Part shown: positions 16,610 through 24,699 of the stretch, in pieces
Numbering within the stretch: position 1 is the stretch's first letter
How the letters are laid out: each line of letters opens with the position of its first letter
Source of the DNA: Prevotella sp.
Lineage (GTDB): Bacteria > Bacteroidota > Bacteroidia > Bacteroidales > Bacteroidaceae
Length of the DNA: 38,897 nt
Assembly (NCBI GenBank): GCA_017460515.1
Contig: JAFUAY010000043.1
Span: forward strand, 1-38,897
Direction of reading: 5' to 3'
The notes under the pieces: generated by a model
The model's input: only the letters and a program-made list of their open reading frames with translations
What the model was told of the DNA's origin: nothing
Database searches by the model: none
Translations under genes and position numbers: made by a program

Positions 16610-18343
16610 ATGAATTGGAGTTCACATGAATTTATCTGGCTCGACTGGACTATTCTCGCAGTCGGTCTGTTAGGTGTGGTGGCTGCTGTATGGTATGCCA
16701 TTTGGAAAGACAAGAAAGCCCAACAGGGCGAAGACTCTTCAGCTTACCTCTTTGGTAAGGGAGAGCCTTGGTATGTAATTGGTATGGCTATTTTTGCCGC
16801 CAACATCGGTTCTGAGCACCTCGTAGGTCTCGCTGGTACTGGCGCAAAGGATGGTGTAGGTATGGCCCACTGGGAGATGCAGGGCTGGATGATCCTGATT
16901 CTCGGATGGCTGTTCGTTCCATTCTATCAGCTGCTGATCACGAAGATGGGTAAGATTATCACGATGCCCGACTTCCTGAAGTTCCGTTACACACAGCGTA
17001 CCGGTTCTTGGCTCAGCATCATCACCCTTGTGGCTTATGTGCTGACGAAAGTGTCTGTGACCGCATTCACAGGTGGTATCTTCTTCGAGTATTTGCTTGG
17101 CCTGAACTTCTGGGTAGGTGCAATCGGCCTGATTGCCGTTACTGCAGTCTTCACCGTGTTTGGTGGTATGAAGGGCGTGATGACGCTTTCTTCTATCCAG
17201 ACACCTATTCTTATTATTGGTTCGTTCCTCGTGTTGTTCCTCGGTTTGGCAGCTCTGGGTGCCGGTAGCATTACTGAAGGCTGGGGTATGATGATGGACA
17301 CAGCCCGCGCTATGCACGACGGCTACGGTATCAACCACATGTTCCACACCGATCCAGGCGATCCTATGTATGCTGAGTATCCTGGCTATGTAGTATTCCT
17401 GGGCGCATGTATCATTGGCTTCTGGTATTGGTGTACTGACCAGCATATCGTTCAGCGTGTGCTCGGACAGGTTCCCGGTGAGGATAATGCCGCTGTGATG
17501 GCCCGTGCTCGTCGTGGTACGATTGCAGCTGGTTTCTTCAAGATTCTGCCTTGCTTCATGTTCTTGATTCCTGGTATGATTGCTGCTGCTTTGGCTCAGC
17601 ATCCTGAGATCAACGGTTTCGTCATGGAAGATACCGACGCTGCTTTCGCCCTGATGGTGAAGAACATTCTGCCTGCTGGCGTGAAAGGTATTGTGACCAT
17701 CGGTTTCGTATGTGCTCTGGTAGCTTCTTTGGCAGCTTTCTTTAACAGCTGCGCTACGCTGTTTACTGAGGACTTCTACAAGCCCATGAAGAAGGGTATG
17801 AGCGAGGCTCACTACGTCTTCGTAGGCCGTACCGCTACTGTAGTCGTTGTGCTGCTGGGTCTGGCTTGGATGCCTGTGATGATGAGCCTCGGTTCGCTCT
17901 ACAGCTATCTGCAGGGTATCCAGTCGCTGCTGGCTCCTGCTATGGTTGCCGTGTTCACACTGGGTATTTTCTCTAAGAAGATCACTCCGAAGGCAGGTGA
18001 ATGGGGCCTTATCGGTGGCTTCGTAGTAGGTATGATCCGTCTGGTAACAAACGTTATTACCGATACGGGCAAGGCAACAATGGACGGTGCTTTCTGGGAG
18101 AACACCGCATGGTTCTGGCAGACCAACTGGCTCGTCTTCGAGTGCTGGCTGTTGGTATTCATCATTGCCTTGATGGTCGTAGTAAGTTTCTTCACTCCTG
18201 CTCCTTCTCAGGCTCAGGTAGACGCCATCACTTTCTCGGCAGACTTCAAGAAGTCTATCAAGGAGAGCTGGGGCGTTTGGGATATCGTAGGTACACTGGT
18301 CGTTGTTGGCCTCTGCGCTTGCTTCTATGCTTACTTCTGGTAA
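16610..18343 (+). CDS. Sodium/sugar symporter (SSS/SGLT family), probable arabinose uptake
   Basis: A 577-residue inner-membrane protein with about 14 hydrophobic helices. SSS-family features are 'AIFAANIGSEHLVGLAGTGA' in the first core helix, 'ITMPDFLKFRYTQRTGSW', and 'WYWCTDQHIVQRVLGQVPGED', typical of the glucose/galactose branch. It imports sugar with sodium. In related Bacteroidetes arabinose operons an SSS transporter sits directly upstream of araR, as here (17-nt gap). Having both this and an MFS porter in one operon is notable: they may serve different affinities or sugars. Confidence 0.92.
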   Translation: MNWSSHEFIWLDWTILAVGLLGVVAAVWYAIWKDKKAQQGEDSSAYLFGKGEPWYVIGMAIFAANIGSEHLVGLAGTGAKDGVGMAHWEMQGWMILILGWLFVPFYQLLITKMGKIITMPDFLKFRYTQRTGSWLSIITLVAYVLTKVSVTAFTGGIFFEYLLGLNFWVGAIGLIAVTAVFTVFGGMKGVMTLSSIQTPILIIGSFLVLFLGLAALGAGSITEGWGMMMDTARAMHDGYGINHMFHTDPGDPMYAEYPGYVVFLGACIIGFWYWCTDQHIVQRVLGQVPGEDNAAVMARARRGTIAAGFFKILPCFMFLIPGMIAAALAQHPEINGFVMEDTDAAFALMVKNILPAGVKGIVTIGFVCALVASLAAFFNSCATLFTEDFYKPMKKGMSEAHYVFVGRTATVVVVLLGLAWMPVMMSLGSLYSYLQGIQSLLAPAMVAVFTLGIFSKKITPKAGEWGLIGGFVVGMIRLVTNVITDTGKATMDGAFWENTAWFWQTNWLVFECWLLVFIIALMVVVSFFTPAPSQAQVDAITFSADFKKSIKESWGVWDIVGTLVVVGLCACFYAYFW

Positions 18344-18360
18344 TCATATTCTAAAAAGAA

Positions 18361-19035
18361 ATGACTTTCTATCAAGAACATTCCAAAGTCTGGGTGTCTG
18401 TCGACTGCATCATATTCGGCTTTGACGAGAACAAGCTGAAGGTGTTGATTGGCAAGCGCCAGATGGACCCCGGCAGGGGAGAGTGGAGCCTCTATGGTGG
18501 CTTTGTCGGTGCTGAAGAGAGCATCGACGAGGCTGCCGAGCGCACCCTTTCCGAACTGACGGGTATGAAAAAGATCTTCATGCGTCAGGTAGGTGCTTTC
18601 GGTAATGTGGACCGTGATCCGGGCGAACGCGTTATCTCTATTGCCTACTATGCGCTGATCAATGTACATGATTATAGTGAGAAACTGCGTAAGGAGCATC
18701 ATGCTGAATGGGTTTATGTCAACGAACTTCCCCAGCTTTATTCCGACCACAATGAGATGGTGATGAAGGCTTGGCGCATGATGAAGCAGAAGATGCGTAC
18801 CGAACCCATCGGCTTCCGTCTGCTGCCGCAGCTCTTTACGCTGACCCAGCTGCAGCGTCTCTATGAGGCAGTGGGTGGCGAGGAGATCGACAAGCGCAAC
18901 TTCCGCAAGCGCATCAAGGACATGGACTTCATTGAGAAGACCGAGCTCATTGACAAGATCACCTCAAAGCGTGGTGCCTCGCTCTATCGCTTCAACAAGA
19001 AGGCATATAAGGAAGATCCTAACTTTAAACTTTAA
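18361..19035 (+). CDS. araR: Nudix-related transcriptional regulator AraR (NrtR family)
   Basis: A 224-residue DNA-binding repressor of the NrtR type: a Nudix-like sensor domain at about residues 10-140 and a winged helix at about 150-224 ('[19 protein letters not shown]', '[14 protein letters not shown]'). The Nudix box '[20 protein letters not shown]' is degenerate: the REx2EE catalytic core reads R-T-L-S-E-L, so hydrolysis is unlikely and ligand sensing likely. In Bacteroides thetaiotaomicron the homologue in the same position represses arabinose genes and is released by L-arabinose. It is followed 5 nt later by araD. A target site is suggested upstream of galM. Confidence 0.88.
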   Translation: MTFYQEHSKVWVSVDCIIFGFDENKLKVLIGKRQMDPGRGEWSLYGGFVGAEESIDEAAERTLSELTGMKKIFMRQVGAFGNVDRDPGERVISIAYYALINVHDYSEKLRKEHHAEWVYVNELPQLYSDHNEMVMKAWRMMKQKMRTEPIGFRLLPQLFTLTQLQRLYEAVGGEEIDKRNFRKRIKDMDFIEKTELIDKITSKRGASLYRFNKKAYKEDPNFKL

Positions 19036-19040
19036 TTACT

Positions 19041-19751
19041 ATGTTAGAAGAACTGAAACAGAAAGTATTCAAGGCCAATCTGGACCTTGTGAAACAGGGA
19101 TTAGTAATTTTCACGTGGGGAAACGTCTCAGGTATCGACCGTGAGAAAGGCCTCGTAGTTATCAAGCCCAGTGGCGTCAGCTATGACGAGATGAAAGCCA
19201 GCGACATGGTAGTCGTTGACCTGCAAACGGGAAAGGTGGTTGAGGGCGATCTGAACCCTTCCAGCGATACACCTACACACCTTGTATTATATAAGGCATT
19301 CCCCAATATCCAGGGCGTTGTTCATACCCATTCTACCTATGCCACCGCTTTTGCACAGGCAGGTCGTGATATCCCCAATATCGGTACAACCCATGCCGAC
19401 TATTTCTATAAGGACATCCCCTGCACCCGTGATATGACGAAGGCTGAGGTGGAAGGCCAGTATGAGCTGGAAACTGGCAATGTGATTGTCGACGAGATTC
19501 TGAATATCCGCAAGATCAACCCCGACCACACACCTGCTGTGCTGGTGAAGAACCACGGCCCGTTCTCATGGGGAACATCGCCCGACAACGCTGTTTACAA
19601 CGCCAAGGTTATGGAACAGTGTGCTAAGATGGCTTTTGTTGCCTTCTCGGTGAATCCCAACCTGACGATGAACCCGCTGCTCGTTGAGAAGCACTACAAC
19701 CGCAAACACGGTCCTAATGCTTACTACGGACAGAAAGGTCAGAAGCATTAA
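19041..19751 (+). CDS. araD: L-ribulose-5-phosphate 4-epimerase
   Basis: AraD converts L-ribulose 5-phosphate to D-xylulose 5-phosphate, the last step from arabinose to the pentose phosphate pathway. The 236-residue class II aldolase-like protein shows '[14 protein letters not shown]', '[11 protein letters not shown]', the zinc ligands in '[16 protein letters not shown]', and the third histidine in '[10 protein letters not shown]'. It follows araR after 5 nt. L-fuculose-phosphate aldolase and related enzymes share the fold, but length, the C-terminus '[21 protein letters not shown]' region and the operon context favour AraD. Confidence 0.93.
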   Translation: MLEELKQKVFKANLDLVKQGLVIFTWGNVSGIDREKGLVVIKPSGVSYDEMKASDMVVVDLQTGKVVEGDLNPSSDTPTHLVLYKAFPNIQGVVHTHSTYATAFAQAGRDIPNIGTTHADYFYKDIPCTRDMTKAEVEGQYELETGNVIVDEILNIRKINPDHTPAVLVKNHGPFSWGTSPDNAVYNAKVMEQCAKMAFVAFSVNPNLTMNPLLVEKHYNRKHGPNAYYGQKGQKH

Positions 19752-19803
19752 GCGTTGAACGACGATACGCGAAAAGAAACATGAAGCGTTGAACGACAAT
19801 ACG
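19751..19803 (+). repeat. Imperfect 19-bp direct repeats after araD
   Basis: AGCGTTGAACGACGATACG at 19751-19769 recurs at 19785-19803 with one change. A few upstream bases (CAT, one variable base, A) are also shared. The spacing of copies is 34 bp. The pair lies in the 62-nt gap before the unknown 144-residue gene. Confidence 0.8.
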
Positions 19804-19813
19804 GACAGTACAG

Positions 19814-20248
19814 ATGGACGAACAGTGGCACAATCGCGACCTGAAGCTGAAGGCTGAAAAGAGAAGGGTGGGAGAGAGTGATACTACCACGGAGGAGTGG
19901 ACTCAACACGTTTGCGACCTGAAAGAAGGCGAGCTGACGCGGTGGGCCAAACATGGCGGTTTCTACCGTACTCCCTACGAAGGTCCTCACACCTATCGTA
20001 TTGTGTTTCTGGAGGCCAAAGAGTTTATCAAGCTCCGTCTGATGCGCGATACCGTTCAGGTCATCGATCTTGATGACTTCGGTGAGTGGACCTCAGGCTG
20101 GTATGAGATGGATGGCTACAGCTATCGCATCACCATCAACGTCATCACGAGTCTTTATGCTGTGAGCGAACTGCCTGAAGGAGTGCGCACCATGCAACAG
20201 CAGGACCATGATGCCTGGGACTATGCTGTTCGTAACGGACTGATTTAG
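19814..20248 (+). CDS. Hypothetical protein in the arabinose operon
   Basis: I do not recognise this 144-residue protein. It has no signal peptide or membrane helix and is rich in Trp, Tyr, Arg and Asp/Glu. The N-terminal third is charged and probably helical ('HNRDLKLKAEKRRVGESDTT'); the middle, from 'GFYRTPYEGPHTYRIVFL' to 'GYSYRITINVITSLYAV', alternates in a beta-strand manner; the end has 'QQQDHDAWDYAVRNGLI'. Its position between araD and araA, on the same strand with codon use like its neighbours, argues that it is real and co-expressed. A role in arabinose metabolism is only a guess from context. Confidence 0.7.
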   Translation: MDEQWHNRDLKLKAEKRRVGESDTTTEEWTQHVCDLKEGELTRWAKHGGFYRTPYEGPHTYRIVFLEAKEFIKLRLMRDTVQVIDLDDFGEWTSGWYEMDGYSYRITINVITSLYAVSELPEGVRTMQQQDHDAWDYAVRNGLI

Positions 20249-20303
20249 AGTTCAAAAGAATTATTTCTACTATTAATAACTAAAGACCCGTGCCCTGTTA
20301 CGG

Positions 20304-20334
20304 TCCTCTCCCATTAGGAGAGTTAGAAGGGGGC
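20304..20334. repeat. GC-rich palindromic repeat, copy A (before araA)
   Basis: CTCTCC (20306-20311) pairs with GGAGAG (20317-20322) around a CATTA loop, flanked by TTAGAAGGGGG. On the minus strand it reads as a run of C, then CTAACTCTCC, then the palindrome, the same layout as the copies at 26033-26061 and 33909-33958. It is intergenic, between the hypothetical gene and araA, but its frame is open and in phase with araA. Confidence 0.6.
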
Positions 20335-20343
20335 TCAATGATT

Positions 20344-21876
20344 ATGTTCAAAGATTTGGAGATTTGGTGGGTGACTGGTGCACAGTTGCTTTATGGAGGT
20401 GATGCAGTTGTAGCCGTTGACGGTCACTCAAAGGAGATGGTTGAAGGTCTGAACAAGAGCGGAAACATTCCTGTTAAGATTGTATACAAAGGCACAGCCA
20501 ACAGTTCGAAGGAAGTAGAGCAGGTGATGCTCGCTGCCAACAATGAGGAGAAGTGTATCGGTATCATCACCTGGATGCACACCTTCTCTCCCGCCAAGAT
20601 GTGGATCAAGGGCCTGCAGGCTCTGAAGAAGCCCATGCTGCACTTCCACACTCAGTACAACGCTGAGATACCCTGGGAGACCATGGATATGGACTTCATG
20701 AACCTGAACCAGTCGGCTCACGGTGATATTGAGTTCGGTCACATCTGCACCCGTATGCGTGTTCCCCGCAAGGTTGTCTGCGGCTACTGGAAGGACGAGA
20801 ACGCTCAGAAGCAGATTGCTGTTTGGGCTCGCGTAGCAGCCGGTGTTGCCGATGCTCACAACGTGCGCTGTCTGATGTTCGGTATGAACATGAACAACGT
20901 TGCCGTTACCGATGGCGACCGCGTAGAGTTCGAGCAGCGCATGGGCTACCATGTTGACTACTATCCTGTTTCTTCTCTGATGGAGTACTTCAAGCAGGTT
21001 ACCGATGCCGAGGCTGACGCTTTGGTTGAGGAGTACAAGAAGCTCTACACCATCAAGATCGACGAGAGCGGTGAAGAGGTTTACTGGCAGAAGGTGAAGA
21101 ACGCAGCCAAGGCCGAGATTGCCCTGCGCCGCATGCTGAAGGATGAGGGTGCTACTGCCTTCACCACCAACTTCGACGACCTGGGCGATGCTGATATCGA
21201 TGCTCCCGACTTCTGTGGCTTCGACCAGATTCCCGGTCTTGCTTCACAGCGCCTGATGCAGGAAGGTTACGGTTTCGGTGCTGAGGGCGACTGGAAGACC
21301 GCTTGTCTGTATCGCACACTGTGGGTCATCCAGCAGGGTATGCCTATCGGTTGCTCATTCCTGGAGGACTACACCCTTAACTTTGCCGGCGACCGCTCTT
21401 CTTGCCTGCAGAGCCACATGCTCGAAGTATGTCCGCTCATCGCAGTCGACAAACCCAAGCTGGAGGTTCACTTCCTCGGCATCGGTATCCGCAAGCAGCA
21501 GACCGCCCGTCTGGTGTTCACCTCAAAGACCGGCCGTGGTATCAAGGCTACCGTTGTTGACCTGGGCAACCGCTTCCGCCTGATCAGTCAGGAGGTAGAG
21601 TGCATCGAGCCGAAGCCCATGCCTAACCTGCCCGTGGCAAGCGCCCTCTGGGTTCCTCAGCCCACGTTCGAGATTGGTGCCGGCGCTTGGATTCTCGCAG
21701 GCGGTACCCACCACAGTGCCTTCTCTTACGACATCACCGAGGAGTACTGGGAAGACTTCGCTGAGATGCTCGGCATTGAGTATGTCAAGATCAACAAGGA
21801 CACCAAGACCTACGAGTTCAAGCAGCAGCTGCAGAACAACGAGGTTTACTACATGCTGAACAAGGCACTGAAGTAA
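20344..21876 (+). CDS. araA: L-arabinose isomerase
   Basis: AraA isomerises L-arabinose to L-ribulose using manganese. I take ATG 20344 ('MFKDLEIWWVTGAQLLYGGD'), which starts at the conserved N-terminus and gives 510 residues; ATG 20338 or GTG 20290 would add non-conserved residues read from the palindromic repeat. Seen motifs include 'TWMHTFSPAKMWIKGLQAL', 'HFHTQYNAEIPW', 'SFLEDYTLNF', 'CLQSHMLEVCP' and 'AGGTHHSAFSYD', which hold the metal-binding Glu and His residues. It ends the operon with a strong terminator. L-ribulokinase, normally between AraA and AraD in the pathway, is not encoded in the window. Confidence 0.95.
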   Translation: MFKDLEIWWVTGAQLLYGGDAVVAVDGHSKEMVEGLNKSGNIPVKIVYKGTANSSKEVEQVMLAANNEEKCIGIITWMHTFSPAKMWIKGLQALKKPMLHFHTQYNAEIPWETMDMDFMNLNQSAHGDIEFGHICTRMRVPRKVVCGYWKDENAQKQIAVWARVAAGVADAHNVRCLMFGMNMNNVAVTDGDRVEFEQRMGYHVDYYPVSSLMEYFKQVTDAEADALVEEYKKLYTIKIDESGEEVYWQKVKNAAKAEIALRRMLKDEGATAFTTNFDDLGDADIDAPDFCGFDQIPGLASQRLMQEGYGFGAEGDWKTACLYRTLWVIQQGMPIGCSFLEDYTLNFAGDRSSCLQSHMLEVCPLIAVDKPKLEVHFLGIGIRKQQTARLVFTSKTGRGIKATVVDLGNRFRLISQEVECIEPKPMPNLPVASALWVPQPTFEIGAGAWILAGGTHHSAFSYDITEEYWEDFAEMLGIEYVKINKDTKTYEFKQQLQNNEVYYMLNKALK

Positions 21877-21927
21877 AAAAGAATCAGTTTCAGTAATTCT
21901 GAGTGAAGAATTCAGAATTGATTATTT

Positions 21928-21957
21928 AGGAGCATCCCAGTCAGGATGCTCCTTTTT
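21928..21957 (+). terminator. araA operon terminator
   Basis: AGGAGCATCC (21928-21937) and GGATGCTCCT (21944-21953) make a perfect 10-bp stem with loop CAGTCA and a T5 run. An additional AATTCTGA/TCAGAATT hairpin precedes it at about 21895-21920. The T run touches the stop of the convergent permease gene. Confidence 0.85.
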
Positions 21958-23215
21958 AGTTGGTTCCCCGCTTCAACCATCCCTCAATAAAGGAGAGAAT
22001 GATAAACGAGAGAAGGCCGGCAATGATACCATCGGTGATGCTGCCAGTGACAGGCATCAGCAGAATGGTCAGGAAGACGGGCATGGAATGCTTGGGGTCC
22101 GACAGACTGATGTGACGAATAGAGCCAAACAGATAGAGTCCTGCCACTACCATTACCGGTGCTGTTGCTGACGCAGGGATTGTCAGGAAGAGCGGTGCCA
22201 TGAACAGACTGATGGTGAAGCACAGCGCTACGACAAGCGCTGACAGTCCGGTGCGTCCGCCCTCGGCAAATCCCGTGGCGCTCTCTGCATAACTGGTCAC
22301 CGTACTGCATCCCAGACAGGCGCCAGTCGCTGTGGCAATGGCGTCACTCAGCATGATGTTTCGCATGTGAGGAATACGACCGTTCGGACGTATGATATCC
22401 GAACAGGCCATCACTCCCACAATCGTTCCCAGGCTGTCGAACACATCAAAGAACAACATGATGAGCACACACACCCAGAGGTCTGGCAACAACAGCGCGT
22501 CCCATGAGAACTGACAGAAAAGAGGTGCTATCGAGTCAGGCATCGAAATAAACTCGGTAGGTAATTTCGTAACCCCCACCGGAATGCTTACCACCGTTAC
22601 GATGAGGATGCTCAGCAGCAATCCTCCCTTGATTCGTAAGATAGAGAAGAATCCCGTCAGCAGCAATCCGAGGAGGAACAGCAGCGAGGAGGGCGTTGTC
22701 AGCGTGTCCAGGTGGTTGAAGATAGTGCCCTCAGCCAGAATGCCGCTATTCTTGAATCCTATCATCGCAATGAAGAATCCTATACCCGCAGCAATACCGT
22801 GCTTCAACGAGGCAGGCACCATCTCGAAGATGATGCGTCGCAGACTGCTTACGCACAGCAATATGAACAATAATCCCTCTAACAACACTGCAGTAAGTGC
22901 GAACTGCCACGTGTAGCCCAGTGCCAGGCAGACTGTCTCAATAAAGAAAATATTGATGGTCAGTCCGGGAGCCAGTCCGAAGGGGCGCTTGCCCAGAAAA
23001 GCCATGATAACTGTTCCCACGATGGTGGCAAGGGCCGTTGCGGTGAAGGCAGAGTCAACGGGGTAGCCTACTGCCCTCAGCGGTTCCAGCATAGCGGGGA
23101 GCAACGCCAGGATATAGACCATCGAGGTGAAGGTGGTGATGCCAGACAAGATCTCCGTTTTCAGGCTGTTGCGCTGAAAAGAGAATCCCACAAGAGTCAG
23201 GATACGCTCTTTCAT
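21956..23215 (-). CDS. Purine permease, AzgA/PbuG-type (NCS2)
   Basis: A 419-residue inner-membrane transporter of the AzgA subgroup, which takes up hypoxanthine, guanine or adenine with protons. It shows 'LKTEILSGITTFTSMVYIL', 'GKRPFGLAPGLTINIFFIE', 'ASLKHGIAAGIGFFIAMIGF' and 'GCSTVTSYAESATGFAEGG', family-specific segments, with about 12-13 hydrophobic helices. The usual APGMG(L/I)NA(F/Y) motif reads APGLTINIF, a variant that may affect substrate choice. Its start overlaps the stop of the upstream histidine kinase gene by four bases (ATGA). Confidence 0.88.
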   Translation of the reverse strand: MKERILTLVGFSFQRNSLKTEILSGITTFTSMVYILALLPAMLEPLRAVGYPVDSAFTATALATIVGTVIMAFLGKRPFGLAPGLTINIFFIETVCLALGYTWQFALTAVLLEGLLFILLCVSSLRRIIFEMVPASLKHGIAAGIGFFIAMIGFKNSGILAEGTIFNHLDTLTTPSSLLFLLGLLLTGFFSILRIKGGLLLSILIVTVVSIPVGVTKLPTEFISMPDSIAPLFCQFSWDALLLPDLWVCVLIMLFFDVFDSLGTIVGVMACSDIIRPNGRIPHMRNIMLSDAIATATGACLGCSTVTSYAESATGFAEGGRTGLSALVVALCFTISLFMAPLFLTIPASATAPVMVVAGLYLFGSIRHISLSDPKHSMPVFLTILLMPVTGSITDGIIAGLLSFIILSFIEGWLKRGTN

Positions 23216-24252
23216 GATTTCTGCTGTGGATTAATGGGAATAAAGAGGTCAAACTTCGCACCGCCGCTATAGCTCGTGTCAAGCGTCAGCTGTCCGCCTA
23301 TGCGCTCGGCACTCATGCGGGCAATGAAGAGGCCGAGGCCCGTGCCCTGTATAAAGCTGTCGAGTTTCGAGAAGCGCTCAAAGATGACGTCTTTCTTATC
23401 GGCAGGAATACCGGGGCCAGTATCGCTCACGGAGAATCTCACCATGCCGTTTTCGTTGTTGAAGTTTATCGTGATACTTCCTGCCTTGGTAAACTTCACC
23501 GCGTTGTCAAGCAGTTTGACAAGGATGGTCTGCACCATGTGGGGATAAGTCGTGATGAGCAGGTCGTCAACCTTCTTGTACGGAAGGTCGAACGTTACTG
23601 TTGCCGGCTTTTGCGGCATAACCGTTTCAACAGCCTGCGTGATGATTCCTGTAGCCGATGTCTGTTCGGCGGTAGGCAGTTGCCAGTGGCCTTCCAAGTC
23701 AGATATCAGCAACAAGTCGTCCAGAATGTTCGTCAGCAGTCGTATATTCTCCTGAATGTTCGTGCTCAGCTTCTGCTTCTCCGCCTGTGGCAGGTCTATG
23801 TCGGGCATCGTCAGCACCTGTGTGAAGCCGCTGATGCCGTTCAGCGGAGTACGTATCTCATGGGTCATGCTCTGCATGAAAGCCGTCTTCGCCTTCAGTG
23901 CAGCCTCGGCACGGTCACGCTCTATGGCCAATTGCTTGTTCTGAGCCACCACCACATTACGCTCGCGCTCCAGCTGTCGGTTCTTGATTTCCAGTCTATG
24001 GTTCCATCGGTTGTTGATAACCAGGAACACAAGCATGGCTGCGATAATCAGAATCATGGCCAGGCCGCCCGTGGTGAATCGTGAACGCTGTTGCAGCAGC
24101 TCGTTCTCTGCGCGTAGCTCGTTCAGTACCGTCAGCGTGTCAGTAGGCTGAACCGTGGCGTCGGCCCACACCTGCACAGTTGCCGCCAGCATCAGTACTA
24201 CAAGGCCCACCAGCAGTACAAGTCGTGATGTTAAAATATCGGCTCTTTTCAT
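23212..24252 (-). CDS. Orphan membrane sensor histidine kinase
   Basis: I choose the ATG at 24252 (346 residues, 'MKRADILTSRLVLL'). A signal-like helix (about 10-30), a short extracytoplasmic segment (31-60) and a second helix (62-80) are followed by a coiled coil (82-122) and a kinase core: H-box 'FMQSMTHEIRTPLNGISGF' with phospho-acceptor H131, N-box 'VKLLDNAVKF', G1 'VSDTGPGIPADK' and G2 'GTGLGLFIARM'. All catalytic elements look intact. There is no response regulator beside it; instead it is coupled by a four-base overlap to the purine permease. A -7-like TAATTTTG at 24293-24286 upstream suggests its own promoter. The signal sensed is unknown. Confidence 0.9.
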   Translation of the reverse strand: MKRADILTSRLVLLVGLVVLMLAATVQVWADATVQPTDTLTVLNELRAENELLQQRSRFTTGGLAMILIIAAMLVFLVINNRWNHRLEIKNRQLERERNVVVAQNKQLAIERDRAEAALKAKTAFMQSMTHEIRTPLNGISGFTQVLTMPDIDLPQAEKQKLSTNIQENIRLLTNILDDLLLISDLEGHWQLPTAEQTSATGIITQAVETVMPQKPATVTFDLPYKKVDDLLITTYPHMVQTILVKLLDNAVKFTKAGSITINFNNENGMVRFSVSDTGPGIPADKKDVIFERFSKLDSFIQGTGLGLFIARMSAERIGGQLTLDTSYSGGAKFDLFIPINPQQKS

Positions 24253-24368
24253 TGGTCGAATATCGTTTTGGTTGAATTTCGCCTGCAAAATTAGCTAAAT
24301 CTTCTGAGAAACTCCCTCCTGTGATAAAAAACTTTTATTATTTGACCTAAAAAAGTATCAAAATGATA

Positions 24369-24395
24369 AAGGAGCAACCTGTGTGGCTGCTCCTT
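24369..24395 (-). terminator. Hairpin, possible terminator of the polysaccharide-enzyme genes
   Basis: AAGGAGCA (24369-24376) and TGCTCCTT (24388-24395) form an 8-bp stem with further CC/GG pairing inside. On the minus strand the following sequence is moderately T-rich. It is about 300 nt beyond the stop of the three-module enzyme and could end that transcript before the kinase gene. Confidence 0.45.
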
Positions 24396-24699
24396 CGGAG
24401 GGCGTGGTGCACTCGAAGACTCTCTATAAACGCTTCTGTGGCAGTAAGCTCGTGATTGATAAAAGCATTAGAAAAGCAATGTCGCACAGAAAAGCAGACA
24501 AGAAAGAAGTATGAGTTGCATCAAGAAATTCAAAAACTAAGGATAAAGATTAAGCAGGTTTGAACATGCTTAATTTATATTTTGGTTTTAAATGCTTAAT
24601 AATCAATTACTTGAAAATATATTTTAAGACAAAATATCTTAATAATAGTATTATTTTTCTTATTAATAAGATGGTTTATAGTCTTTCTTATACAATGTT
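24396..24699. other. AT-rich gene-free stretch
   Basis: About 300 bases between the hairpin and the three-module enzyme. The half nearest the enzyme gene (24550-24690) is very AT-rich. I see no conserved frame, RNA gene or clear repeat on either strand. It is presumably the 3' untranslated region of the enzyme transcript. Confidence 0.5.

Noticed and set aside
20290-20343. GTG-initiated extension of araA
   Set aside because: The added residues are read from a GC-rich palindromic repeat and come before the conserved N-terminus.
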